A stretch of 64,000 bases of DNA from Pirellulales bacterium (GTDB lineage: Bacteria > Planctomycetota > Planctomycetia > Pirellulales > DATAWG01), in assembly GCA_036267355.1 (NCBI GenBank), contig DATAWG010000025.1:62001-126000 (forward strand), read 5' to 3'. The translations under genes were made by a program, and so were the position numbers. The notes beneath the pieces were generated by a model. That model saw nothing but the letters and a program-made list of their open reading frames with translations, searched no databases and was not told where the DNA came from. Shown one piece after another: positions 1 to 8,042 of the stretch (its first letter is position 1; each line of letters starts with the position of its first letter).

Positions 1-687
1 CTTGTCTTCATTGAACCGCCGCCATACCGTGTCTTTTTCGACGTGCAACACGAATTTCGCGTCGCACTTGTCGAACTGCACGATTTCCGGCTCGCAAATC
101 GACGGGATGCTATATCCGCCCGAGCCCATTCGCGAGCAATCGATCGTGTCGCCGCTATCGATGAGTGTGAGCGGTCCGACCATTCCGCCTCGATTGGAGG
201 CGTACACGTGCAGCTCTTCGCGCAGCGCGTCGAGCGTCACTTCCAAATCTTCGATCACGGGATCGCATTCGTTCTGATCGGCAAAGGTTTCTTCCTTCGT
301 GCCTTCGATCGTGTGTTTGAGCAGGTAGAACAGACCTCGGATGCTGGTCGTCTTGCTCTGATCGATGAGCGCCTTGCAGCCGCTGGCCACGAGCAGCGTT
401 TGCATGTAGCTCTTGGCTTGCGACAGGTTGAACAAGTGCCGGCGGTTCTTGGCGCTGCCCATCTCGATGAATCGCCGCTGCTTGTTGAAGCGGATATTCG
501 AGAGGCTGCGGGCGGGGATATCGAGATGCGGATCGCGCTTCTTCTCCGCCGACACGACCACTTCATCGGCCAGCCCGACGATGCTTGCCAACGTTTTTTG
601 ATCGCGCGGATTGAGCGACGCCGGATCGACGGACGCTTTATCGGAAGAAGACTTCTCGGCAGGCGGTTTCGCTCGTTTTTTGCTCAT
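1..687 (-). CDS. top6A: DNA topoisomerase VI subunit A (Spo11-like), C-terminus cut by window edge
   Basis: The first 229 codons are visible, starting at ATG 687; the gene runs off the window start. TopoVI-A is the DNA-cleaving subunit of the type IIB topoisomerase, acting with subunit B on chromosomal DNA. The winged-helix (5Y-CAP) motif reads TTSIRGLFYLLKHT at about residues 113-126, with Tyr121 in the position of the catalytic tyrosine. It is followed by an acidic linker and the beginning of the TOPRIM region (GPLTLIDSGD). The subunit B gene lies 72 bp upstream on the same strand, so the pair is likely co-transcribed. TopoVI is best known from archaea and plants and is sporadic in bacteria. 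The identification rests on the motif and on the partner gene. Confidence 0.9.
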   Translation of the reverse strand, partial: MSKKRAKPPAEKSSSDKASVDPASLNPRDQKTLASIVGLADEVVVSAEKKRDPHLDIPARSLSNIRFNKQRRFIEMGSAKNRRHLFNLSQAKSYMQTLLVASGCKALIDQSKTTSIRGLFYLLKHTIEGTKEETFADQNECDPVIEDLEVTLDALREELHVYASNRGGMVGPLTLIDSGDTIDCSRMGSGGYSIPSICEPEIVQFDKCDAKFVLHVEKDTVWRRFNEDK

Positions 688-759
688 TGCACGAATTGCT
701 TTTCAGATGGGATGGCGGGGCACGGCAGTCGACTTCGCCGGCGACACGACTGGAGATAA

Positions 760-3006
760 TTAGGGTTTTCCGGCCACGGCCTGAGTCGGCTTGGGCGGAG
801 CCACAGGCGTTGGCGGCGGTGCGTTGCGGTCGACGATCAGCACGTTTTTGCCCAGATCGAGCTCTTCGTCTTCGATCGGCTTGCCGTCTTCGTCAAATTC
901 CAGGTCGGCCTGGGCCGTTTTCTTTTTGGCCACCGTCAGCAGTTGGTTATACAGTTCGTCGCGGTCGGATTGGTTGATGCCGCTGACGGCATTGGCCACC
1001 TCGCCCAAATAGCGGAGAAACACGGTGCGACGCTCGCCTTCCTGCTTCACGCGCAAGCGGCGGCGGAGATACATGCCGAGCTTCCGCCCGACGGATTGCA
1101 ATGCCAGCCGCAGCTCTTTTTGGATTTCCGGATACGAGGCGATCGCCTCTTTCGATTCGCTGGTGAACGGCACCCAAACGCTTGCCATGTGCACCATCAC
1201 CGTGATCGGCGCCGACGGCAACGCGCCGCGCGATTGGCTCAAGCCATAGGCCCGCCAATTGGTTTGGACGATCATTTGCGTGATCGCGCAGGCTCCGTGC
1301 TGGAATTGCAGCGGCACGCGGTTGGCATACCGCAGCACGTTCATCGTCTGCCCTTCGTCGAGATTGACGCTGTGCAATGCGGCATGGAGCGCGGCGATTT
1401 CGGCCTTCTTGAGCCGCCCGGGCGATTGGCGCGGGGCCGATTTCGCTTCTTCCAAAATCTTGTCGGCGCCGGCGACGCCGAGGCCCGCGAAGGTGTTGGT
1501 GAGAAATTGGCGGAGCGTGCGGGCGTCGCTTTGCCCCAGCAGCTCGCTGAGCGTATCGAGCGGCACTCGTTGCGTTGCCGGGCTGCCGCCGTAGGCTAGC
1601 GCCGCTTCGATCACGAACGGATTGCCGCGATACACGGCCGGCGGGCGCGTGGCGGCGACATAAAATTCGCCGGGCACCACCTCGTGCAAGCCCTTGAGTA
1701 AGAGCTCTTCGCCGATCGGCGCGATGCAATCGGTCGCGGGCGGGCTGATCTTGGTTTGCTGGATGGCCTGAAAAATCGCATCGGCTTCGTGCCGGCCGAT
1801 CTTCACCGTGTTGGCCCGCGGGCTGACTTTCGCCGATTCGCAGATCTTCCGCGCCACCGCCGGACTGACCCGGGAAAAACTGGTGGTGAGAAATTGCGAC
1901 ATCGTCGAGGCCTTCGCGTCTTTGAGCATCGTCATCAGCCGGCCCAGTTCGACGCCGTAGGGATGCGGCTTGATTTCCGTCGGCTCGGGGGGCAGATGCT
2001 CGGTCGAGCGTTCGAACGTGCGCGTCTGGTTTTCGGGGTCGAGATAGTGCAGGCGAACGTGTGGATTGGCGATCGCCGTCTGCTCGAGATATTCGTCGAC
2101 GCTGCCACGGCCGCGAATGAACCGCCCTTCGAGCTCGATGGTCACTCGCGTGCCGTGGGCCGTGTCTTCGTTGCGGTCGTTGACGGCGATCCATTCGATG
2201 CCGTGCTCGGCGATGTATTTGGCCCCTTTTTCGCCCGGAGGAATATCGACCCCTTCGCCGCGGCCGTTGAGAATCTCGGGGCGGTTCACCTTGGTGTCGA
2301 TCTGGATTTCGTAGTAGTGGGCCGGGGTGCGCGGCGACACCTTGGAAATAATCTTCACCGGTTTGCCGGTGGTCAGCACGCCATACATTCCCGCAGCGCT
2401 GATGCCGATGCCCTGCTGCCCACGGCTCATTCGCAAGCGATGAAACTTCGAACCATAAAGCAGCTTTCCGAAGATCAACGGAATTTGCTTCTTCAGAATG
2501 CCCGGCCCATTGTCTTGCACGCCGATCTTGAACCGGTTGTTGCCCGACGGTTGGATATGGACCCAAATTTCGGGCAGGATGCCGGCTTCTTCGCAAGCGT
2601 CGAGCGAATTGTCGACCGCTTCTTTCACCGTTGTGAGCAGCGCCTTGCGGGGGTTGTCGAACCCGAGCAGATGGCGGTTCTTGGCGAAAAACTCGCTAAC
2701 GCTGATATCGCGCTGCGCGGCCGCCATCGATTGGGCGGTCGCTCGCCGACGGCGGTGGGCGGGGGCATGCTGCTTCGGGCCCGAGCCGCGCGGGGAAGAA
2801 TCCTCTGCGGCCGGCTCGACGGCATCATCCGCTTGCTCGGCCACATCGGCGCCGTCAGCGGTTGCGCTCGCGCCGTTTTGAGACGCGTCATCCTCCACGG
2901 CCGATTCGCTCGGCTGCACGGCGAGGGCCTTCTTTGCATGGCCGTTGGACGTGGATTGGACCGGCACTTTCGCCGACTTTGGTTCCTTCGGGCGAACTCG
3001 GATCAA
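760..3006 (-). CDS. top6B: DNA topoisomerase VI subunit B (GHKL ATPase)
   Basis: 748 residues. The GHKL ATPase motifs are clear: N-box TVKEAVDNSLDACEEAG (about 126-142), G1 box DNGPGI (about 165-170) and G2 box RGQQGIGISAAGMYG (about 195-209). A helix-two-turn-helix/transducer region follows and the C-terminus is Pro/Lys-rich. It binds and hydrolyses ATP to drive strand passage with TopoVI-A, encoded 72 bp downstream. The first ~95 residues are an acidic, Ala/Glu/Asp-rich extension ending in HRRRR, which is not part of the conserved fold; Met94 is an internal alternative start. The listed start is TTG at 3006 with GGAG about nine bases upstream. The family call is secure, the exact start is not. 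Confidence 0.93.
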   Translation of the reverse strand: MIRVRPKEPKSAKVPVQSTSNGHAKKALAVQPSESAVEDDASQNGASATADGADVAEQADDAVEPAAEDSSPRGSGPKQHAPAHRRRRATAQSMAAAQRDISVSEFFAKNRHLLGFDNPRKALLTTVKEAVDNSLDACEEAGILPEIWVHIQPSGNNRFKIGVQDNGPGILKKQIPLIFGKLLYGSKFHRLRMSRGQQGIGISAAGMYGVLTTGKPVKIISKVSPRTPAHYYEIQIDTKVNRPEILNGRGEGVDIPPGEKGAKYIAEHGIEWIAVNDRNEDTAHGTRVTIELEGRFIRGRGSVDEYLEQTAIANPHVRLHYLDPENQTRTFERSTEHLPPEPTEIKPHPYGVELGRLMTMLKDAKASTMSQFLTTSFSRVSPAVARKICESAKVSPRANTVKIGRHEADAIFQAIQQTKISPPATDCIAPIGEELLLKGLHEVVPGEFYVAATRPPAVYRGNPFVIEAALAYGGSPATQRVPLDTLSELLGQSDARTLRQFLTNTFAGLGVAGADKILEEAKSAPRQSPGRLKKAEIAALHAALHSVNLDEGQTMNVLRYANRVPLQFQHGACAITQMIVQTNWRAYGLSQSRGALPSAPITVMVHMASVWVPFTSESKEAIASYPEIQKELRLALQSVGRKLGMYLRRRLRVKQEGERRTVFLRYLGEVANAVSGINQSDRDELYNQLLTVAKKKTAQADLEFDEDGKPIEDEELDLGKNVLIVDRNAPPPTPVAPPKPTQAVAGKP

Positions 3007-3088
3007 GGTGGGAAACTCCGTGTTGTTGTCGCGAGACTTGGTTCGGTGGGATGGCCGTGTCCCACGGGCTCTGCCAGTGCGAAGGCGG

Positions 3089-3229
3089 GCTAGCCCGGAT
3101 TATTCATCGCGCCACACTAGCCCGAAGCGTAAGTGAGGGAGCCACCGTGGCCTGCCCTCGCTAAGGCTTCGGGCTACTATCCCGCAGCGTGTCGCGAATT
3201 CCGGGCGACTATGAATAATCCGGACTAGC
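3089..3229. repeat. Nested inverted repeat (dispersed planctomycete type)
   Basis: Outer arms 3089-3107 and 3211-3229 are complementary over 19 bp with one mismatch (they contain CCCGGATTATTCAT). Inside, 3119-3145 and 3147-3175 form a second, imperfect long hairpin beginning AGCCCGAAGC. The unit lies immediately upstream of top6B. This looks like a small dispersed palindromic element rather than a gene. Confidence 0.7.
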
Positions 3230-3255
3230 GCTCCGGCGATCGTGATCTTCAATTC

Positions 3256-3324
3256 ACCGGCGGCTAGCGCCTGGCCGCTCAGTCACCAACCATCCCCGCG
3301 AGCGGCAAGGCGCTAGCCGCCGGT
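3256..3324. repeat. 16-bp perfect inverted repeat
   Basis: Arms 3256-3271 (ACCGGCGGCTAGCGCC) and 3309-3324 are perfect complements, separated by 37 bases and followed by a T-rich stretch. This could be a dispersed palindrome that also works as a terminator. No gene is seen between 3007 and 3713 other than such repeats. Confidence 0.65.
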
Positions 3325-3605
3325 ATTTTTTGGCGAGACGTTCGTTGCGGCCAGAGGGGCGACCGCATTCTCGTCTGTTCCGTTTGCATCGACTTTGCGG
3401 ATTATATCGGTCGATGGGCTGCGGTCCCAGCCGGGTTTGGCGCTAAACCCGGCATTCTGCGACGATCTGGCATATCCGTCATCCAAAGATTCACCGCTGC
3501 CGCCCCCCCTGGCCGAAAGTCTCAATACGCCCGGCCCCGCCGCACGACAATCGTCTGCGGAGCCGGTCCGGTCGCCCGAGTGCCCGGTCGCTGCGAGGCT
3601 GTGAA

Positions 3606-3686
3606 CGAATGGGGACAGGCACCTCGCGACGATCGTTTTCTGTGGCGTTGTCCGAATCGGATTCGGAGCCAGTCCCCATTCTTTCA
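3606..3686. repeat. Inverted repeat with GGGGACAGGCACC / GGAGCCAGTCCCC arms
   Basis: Imperfectly complementary arms at 3606-3623 and 3669-3686 bracket a GC-rich loop just upstream of the secreted-protein gene at 3714. ORFs read through this region on both strands look repeat-derived and are not called. Confidence 0.55.
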
Positions 3687-3713
3687 CCGTCGCTCAGAGG
3701 AGGAGCCAACGCC

Positions 3714-4052
3714 ATGAGATGGTTGCGATTTCCGGCCGCGATTGCGGTCTTGACGCTAGCGGCAAGTTTGTTCGGGGCCCGAACGGCAAAGGCCCAGGAC
3801 TACTGCTGCCCCGGATTCGTCCCCGACGTGTTCTACAACTACTACGTCGGCCCGGTCGCGTGCTGCGACCACGGAGCCCTCGGGGCGCAGTTGTATGTGT
3901 CGCCGCTGCCGGTGCCGCCGCGCGTCGGTTGGACATATATCACGTATCAGCCGCTATTGCCGCAAGAATTTCTGTACAAGCACGAGCGACACTATTGGAA
4001 GCCGAACGGCCCGTACGGAGCAGGGACAACGACACACGTAATTTGGCACTAA
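3714..4052 (+). CDS. Small secreted Tyr/Pro-rich protein, unknown function
   Basis: 112 residues. The N-terminus is a classical signal peptide (MRWLRFPAAIAVLTLAASL, cleavage probably after AKA). The mature part is short and aromatic, with two Cys pairs (YCC, ACC), many Tyr and Pro, and a central PPRVGWTYITYQPLLP stretch. ATG 3714 was chosen because AGAGGAGG lies at the right distance upstream and the hydrophobic leader starts there. A longer reading from 3609 would run through the upstream repeat. The next small secreted gene (4261) has a similar design, so the two may be distant paralogues. I do not recognise the family. Confidence 0.7.
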   Translation: MRWLRFPAAIAVLTLAASLFGARTAKAQDYCCPGFVPDVFYNYYVGPVACCDHGALGAQLYVSPLPVPPRVGWTYITYQPLLPQEFLYKHERHYWKPNGPYGAGTTTHVIWH

Positions 4053-4260
4053 AGGCGGATCGAAGGATAACTTCGACGTTGCGGTCCTCCCTCGCGAACG
4101 CTTCGGGCCAGTGTTCCGCAAATGCGAGGCGCGAAGCATTGGCGAGTCACGCGAGGACAAGCGCCGACGCTATTTTGCGAGGCCACCGAGCCATCGAAAA
4201 TCTGGGCGCGGCCTCATCGCCGCCGCGACCGATCAATCCCCCCCCGCAAAGGACTCTGCA

Positions 4261-4626
4261 ATGAACAAACTGCTTCTTAGCGGCTTGGCCGCGATCGGAC
4301 TGGCGCTCGGCTTGGCCAGCCATGCGGCGGCCGCGACACCGTATCCGTATATCTATTGGCACAGCCTGCGGATGCCATGGCACACGGCCTATGCCGATGA
4401 GACCTATGGGCAGCCGATCGCACTGGTCGTGCCGCCGACCGTGGGCCTGCAGGCCCAATACGGATGGGGCGTTTGCGGCACGCGGATCACGCCGATCTAC
4501 CACCAGTTTGCCCGGCCCTATCCAGGCCCCGGCGCGGGCTATGTGGGCAGGGGCTTCCTGCCAACTCCGGAATGGCCCAGCGACACGACGCAATTCGGAG
4601 TCTACTACATTCGTGGGCCGTGGTAG
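4261..4626 (+). CDS. Small secreted Tyr/Pro/Gly-rich protein, unknown function
   Basis: 121 residues with a signal peptide (MNKLLLSGLAAIGLALGL, cleavage after an AAA-type site). The mature protein is rich in Tyr, Pro and Gly, with a central VVPPTVGLQAQYGWG segment that loosely resembles the PPRVGW segment of the preceding small protein. The start at 4261 has AAAGGA upstream and begins the leader directly. It lies about 210 bp after the previous gene and is followed by a 15-bp perfect hairpin. Probably an exported envelope or matrix component; function unknown. Confidence 0.7.
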   Translation: MNKLLLSGLAAIGLALGLASHAAAATPYPYIYWHSLRMPWHTAYADETYGQPIALVVPPTVGLQAQYGWGVCGTRITPIYHQFARPYPGPGAGYVGRGFLPTPEWPSDTTQFGVYYIRGPW

Positions 4627-4694
4627 GAAGAAGACCGTGAGACTGCGGGCTATTAGGACGGAGAGGGGCAGTCGCCGGCAATAGCTGTTTCCCC

Positions 4695-4738
4695 ATCGGG
4701 CAATTCGACCGCGGCTCGCCCGCGTCGAATTGCCCGAT
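4695..4738 (+). terminator. 15-bp perfect hairpin downstream of the small secreted gene
   Basis: ATCGGGCAATTCGAC (4695-4709) pairs perfectly with 4724-4738 across a 14-base loop. It sits about 70 bp after the stop at 4626 and before the convergent gene ending at 4885. No T-run follows, so a factor-independent terminator is plausible but not certain. Confidence 0.5.
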
Positions 4739-4884
4739 TCGATTGCGATTTGCCAAATCGAGCGCGGCACCTGGGCCGCCGCGGAGTGGCGGACTACGGA
4801 GACCGCGACTCCGTCGCGAAAGCAGCGCGCTAAGCGCCGCTCAGCAAATTTGTCTTGCCAGCGCAGGCAGACCGCGGGCGGCGA

Positions 4885-5820
4885 CTACTTTCCAGCGTCG
4901 GCGTTGTCGGCCGGCTTCTTGGCGTTGGGATTTTTGGCATCGCCGGCTTTTGTGTCGGCGCCCTTGGCATCGCCGCTTTTGGCGTCGCCGGCTTTGTCGC
5001 CCGCGGCTTTGTCCGTCTTCGGCTTGTCTTTGTCAGTTTTGTCGGCTGGCTTAGCGTTTTTGTCGGTCGTTTTCTCGGTCGACTTTTCTTCCGTCGAGGT
5101 AGCGGCCAGATGAGTGCCGTGCTTCTTTTTCGGTTCGAGCGGCCTGGCCAATTCGATCGCCACGTCGATGCCGAGCACACGGTCGCCGCCGAGCTTCGCG
5201 CCGGAGATCGTGAGCTTGTCGCCGGGCGATGCCCACGACGGATCGCTTGCGTCGAGCTTCACCTTGGCGTCGGGAGCGACTTCGGCTTTCACTTTCAAAT
5301 TGCCGCAGTTGACGTTGATGATGTTTTTGTGGGCGGCCGTGATGCGGCCTGCGCAGGAATACTCGGTCGTCTTCGGGTGCGGGCCTTTCTTCCTCGGCGC
5401 CGGTTCGTCGAACGCGTTGCCGCCGCCGGCTTCGTAGGCGCCGGGTTGATTGTTCGCATCCGGCGAGAAGATCACGAAGTCTTTGATCGGCTCGGTTCCT
5501 TTTCCAAACCGGTCGAATGTACCTTTGAATTGAACGTACATGCCGGGGGCGAGGAAATCAGCAGTCGCCCTGCCGGTCACTTTAACTTTCGACTTTTGAG
5601 CGTCGAACTGCACGATCACTTGCGTTCCGTCGAGGATGGCCTTCATGTATCCGCCCGACATGCCGACGTATTCGCCGGTCGTCTTGAACGTGGGCAGATT
5701 GATCACCCGCTGGCCCGGCTGAAGCCCGGGCTGGAGTTGCGCCCGGGCGGCCGGAGCGAATAGCAAAAACGCCGTACAAGAAATCGTGCACGCCGCGAGC
5801 TGCCGAGATCGGGTTCGCAT
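4885..5820 (-). CDS. Secreted protein with Lys/Asp/Ala-rich repetitive tail, unknown function
   Basis: 311 residues from ATG 5820, preceded by AGAGGAG at ideal spacing. A signal peptide is followed by about 210 residues of ordinary composition containing two beta-rich segments. The first has GEYVGMSGGYMKAILDG and VQFDAQKSKVKVTG; the second has NIINVNCGNLKVKAEV. The last ~75 residues are almost entirely Lys, Asp, Ala, Thr and Gly, with repeated GDAK units. The fold may be OB-like (inference). A highly charged tail on an exported protein suggests binding to a polyanion or unfolded bulk. No known family recognised. Confidence 0.65.
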   Translation of the reverse strand: MRTRSRQLAACTISCTAFLLFAPAARAQLQPGLQPGQRVINLPTFKTTGEYVGMSGGYMKAILDGTQVIVQFDAQKSKVKVTGRATADFLAPGMYVQFKGTFDRFGKGTEPIKDFVIFSPDANNQPGAYEAGGGNAFDEPAPRKKGPHPKTTEYSCAGRITAAHKNIINVNCGNLKVKAEVAPDAKVKLDASDPSWASPGDKLTISGAKLGGDRVLGIDVAIELARPLEPKKKHGTHLAATSTEEKSTEKTTDKNAKPADKTDKDKPKTDKAAGDKAGDAKSGDAKGADTKAGDAKNPNAKKPADNADAGK

Positions 5821-6038
5821 TGCATCGCTCCTCTGATTCCGATTGCGTGAAATGAGCCTTCGCTGCCGCGTGACCCCCAAATCTTAGAATAACCCCCGCG
5901 GAATACGATTGCTAGCGAATGATTGTGTAAGTTCTGAGCCAATCAGCGGCCATTGTATCCCGGCTGGTGATGGCGGGCGATTCCCCAACAGAACAAGTCC
6001 ACGGCACTCAAAGCGTGGTCCATGTGGGACTGGCGGTG

Positions 6039-6287
6039 CTAAATACGCAATGAGCCGCGAGGATCCAAACGGCCTTTTAGTTGGCCGACCATGTATTGAT
6101 TGAAGGCGATTTGTCGCTTCCCCTTGCACTTGTCGACGATCAGTTCGACGGCTTCAGTCGCATGCTCGAATGGTATCTCGTCGAGCACCTGCCAGGCGAT
6201 GAAGTTGTAGAGCCGCTCTTTCATCTTGGCTGGATCCTCGAATACTCCGCGACCCATTGCATCATGTCGATGCCCGGCATGTGCCAA
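6039..6287 (-). CDS. Orphan small ORF, possible gene fragment
   Basis: 82 residues if TTG 6287 is used. The same frame stays open upstream to about 6326 and still looks coding (CGWPIAAEVLAHAGH), but contains no standard start there; ATG 6257 is an alternative. The sequence has helical, protein-like composition (MKERLYNFIAWQVLDEIPFE) unlike a shadow ORF. No ribosome-binding site is evident. It may be the 3' part of a decayed gene or a small gene with an unusual start. Function unknown. Confidence 0.4.
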   Translation of the reverse strand: MAHAGHRHDAMGRGVFEDPAKMKERLYNFIAWQVLDEIPFEHATEAVELIVDKCKGKRQIAFNQYMVGQLKGRLDPRGSLRI

Positions 6288-6359
6288 GACTTCTGCCGCG
6301 ATTGGCCAGCCGCAAAGATCCCTGACTCAAACTTGCCCACCACCGTTTAGCCCGTTTTC

Positions 6360-6389
6360 TTGACTCCGGCGAAATCGGGCTCTTATATT
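6360..6389 (+). promoter_or_regulatory. Sigma-70-like promoter for the TPR/CAP gene pair
   Basis: TTGACT (6360-6365) and TATATT (6384-6389) are separated by 18 bases, and the expected transcription start lies about 40 bases before the ATG at 6438. The match to housekeeping consensus is good on both hexamers. Confidence 0.5.
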
Positions 6390-6437
6390 GAGGGTTCGTT
6401 CTTCTCGCCGCTTTCTCGTCGCTGGGGGTGACGGACC

Positions 6438-8042
6438 ATGGGGCTTTCAATTCGCGCAATCGCTATTTTAGCCGCCGGATGCATCGTGGTTCTCGCTGCG
6501 TCGATTCCGCCGGTTTGGGCCGCGGATGCCGGCCGGAAATCGGCGCAAGCCGATGAATCCGATAACGTCGGGCGGCCGAAACCTTCGCCGGAAATCATCG
6601 CCGCTGCCGAGGCCCAGATCCGGCGGGCCAACGATGCCATTCAGACAAACCCGAAGAATTCGAAGGCTTATGCCCAACGTGCTCGCGGGTTCGAGATGCT
6701 CGGCGATTACGACAAGGCGATCACCGATTTTTCCACAGCCATCAAGCTCGACGACAAGATCGCGGCGGACTATGTCTCCCGGGCGTATGCCTTCGAGGCA
6801 AAGCGCGACTACGACAGCGCCATCAAAGACATGTCCGAAGCGATCCGGCTGCAGCCGAAAGACGCGTACGGCTACGTCCGCCGCGGCCGGGCCTTTCAAC
6901 GCAAGCACGACTACGATCACGCCCTAGCCGACGCGGATCAGGCGATCAAGCTCGATCCGAATTCCGCGGCTGCCTATGGCCAGCGGGGGGAATTCTTCGC
7001 GGAAAAGGGAGACTACGATAAGGCCACGCGCGATTTCGAAAAGGCGCTCCAGATCGACCCCAAGAACACGCTCGTCCGCTATTTTCGCGCCGGGATGCGA
7101 ATGAAGCAGGAAGACTTCGACGCGGCCATCGACGACCTCAACGAATTGATCAAGCTCGAGCCGAATTCGGCATACGGCTACACCGCTCGCGGAGCCGCAT
7201 GGTTGCAAAAAGGGGATTGCGAGGCGGCGCTAAAAGACCTCACCGAAGCGATCCTCATCGATCCCAATAGCCCACTGCCGTATTACGAGCGCGGCTACGC
7301 CTGGCAGAAAAAGCACAGCACAGACAGCGCCATCGAAGACTTCAACACCGCGATTCGCATCGATCCAAAATATGCCCGGCCCTATGTCGGCCGGGGATAT
7401 TCGCTGAGCAAAAAAGGCCGCTTCGACGACGCGATCAAAGACATTTCCAACGGCCTTCGGCTCGCTCCGCGCGACGCCCGGATTCTGGTGGTGCGGGCCA
7501 GTGTTTGGGAGAAAATGCACAAGCTCGACGACGCATTGAAGGATCTGGCCGACGCGATTCAAATCGACCCGAAGCTGTCGCCGGCATACAATCTCCGTGG
7601 GAATGTGTTCGAGAAAAAGGGGGACTACGCCGCGGCGGCGAAAGATTTGAACGAGGCGATGCGATTGGAATCGAAGCATTCCGCGGCGGCCTACAATTCG
7701 TTTGCTTGGCTCTATGCCACCTGCCCCGACGCCCGCTTTCGCGATGGCGCCAAGGCGCTCGAATACGCGCGGCACGCCTGCGAAGTGACCAAATCGCAAG
7801 AGTGGGCCGATCTCGACACGCTCGCTGCCGCCTATGCGGAAACCGCTGATTTTGCCAATGCCGTCAAGACAGAAGAGCAGGCAATCCACCTGGCCGCCGA
7901 GGATCCCGATGTGCCGAAAATGCAAGGGCGCCTCGCGCTCTACAAAGCCGGAAAGCCGTTTCGAGAAAGACTAAGCGGCGAGGTACCCGCGAAGCCCGCA
8001 GAAAAAATCCCGGCAGCGCAGAAAGGCCAGGCAAAGGAGTGA
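6438..8042 (+). CDS. Secreted tetratricopeptide-repeat protein
   Basis: 534 residues. The N-terminal hydrophobic segment (about 5-27) is a signal peptide or anchor ending at a WAAD site. From about residue 55 to 400 there are some ten TPR units with the usual W/Y...G...Y...A spacing, for example LGDYDKAITDFSTAIKLD and KGDYDKATRDFEKALQID. A C-terminal segment (CPDARFRDGAKALEYARHAC) is often found in planctomycete TPR proteins. It probably acts as a periplasmic or surface scaffold. The stop codon overlaps the GTG start of the next gene (GTGA), so the two are translationally coupled. A good promoter lies at 6360-6389. Confidence 0.88.
   Translation: MGLSIRAIAILAAGCIVVLAASIPPVWAADAGRKSAQADESDNVGRPKPSPEIIAAAEAQIRRANDAIQTNPKNSKAYAQRARGFEMLGDYDKAITDFSTAIKLDDKIAADYVSRAYAFEAKRDYDSAIKDMSEAIRLQPKDAYGYVRRGRAFQRKHDYDHALADADQAIKLDPNSAAAYGQRGEFFAEKGDYDKATRDFEKALQIDPKNTLVRYFRAGMRMKQEDFDAAIDDLNELIKLEPNSAYGYTARGAAWLQKGDCEAALKDLTEAILIDPNSPLPYYERGYAWQKKHSTDSAIEDFNTAIRIDPKYARPYVGRGYSLSKKGRFDDAIKDISNGLRLAPRDARILVVRASVWEKMHKLDDALKDLADAIQIDPKLSPAYNLRGNVFEKKGDYAAAAKDLNEAMRLESKHSAAAYNSFAWLYATCPDARFRDGAKALEYARHACEVTKSQEWADLDTLAAAYAETADFANAVKTEEQAIHLAAEDPDVPKMQGRLALYKAGKPFRERLSGEVPAKPAEKIPAAQKGQAKE

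Noticed and set aside
1756-3093. 445-codon ORF on the plus strand
   Set aside because: It lies opposite top6B, is Arg/Ala-rich with no recognisable domain, and is a GC-driven shadow of the real gene.
3313-3687. 124-codon ORF on the minus strand upstream of the small secreted genes
   Set aside because: It is read from dispersed inverted repeats; its sequence looks like typical repeat-derived peptide and it has no ribosome-binding site.
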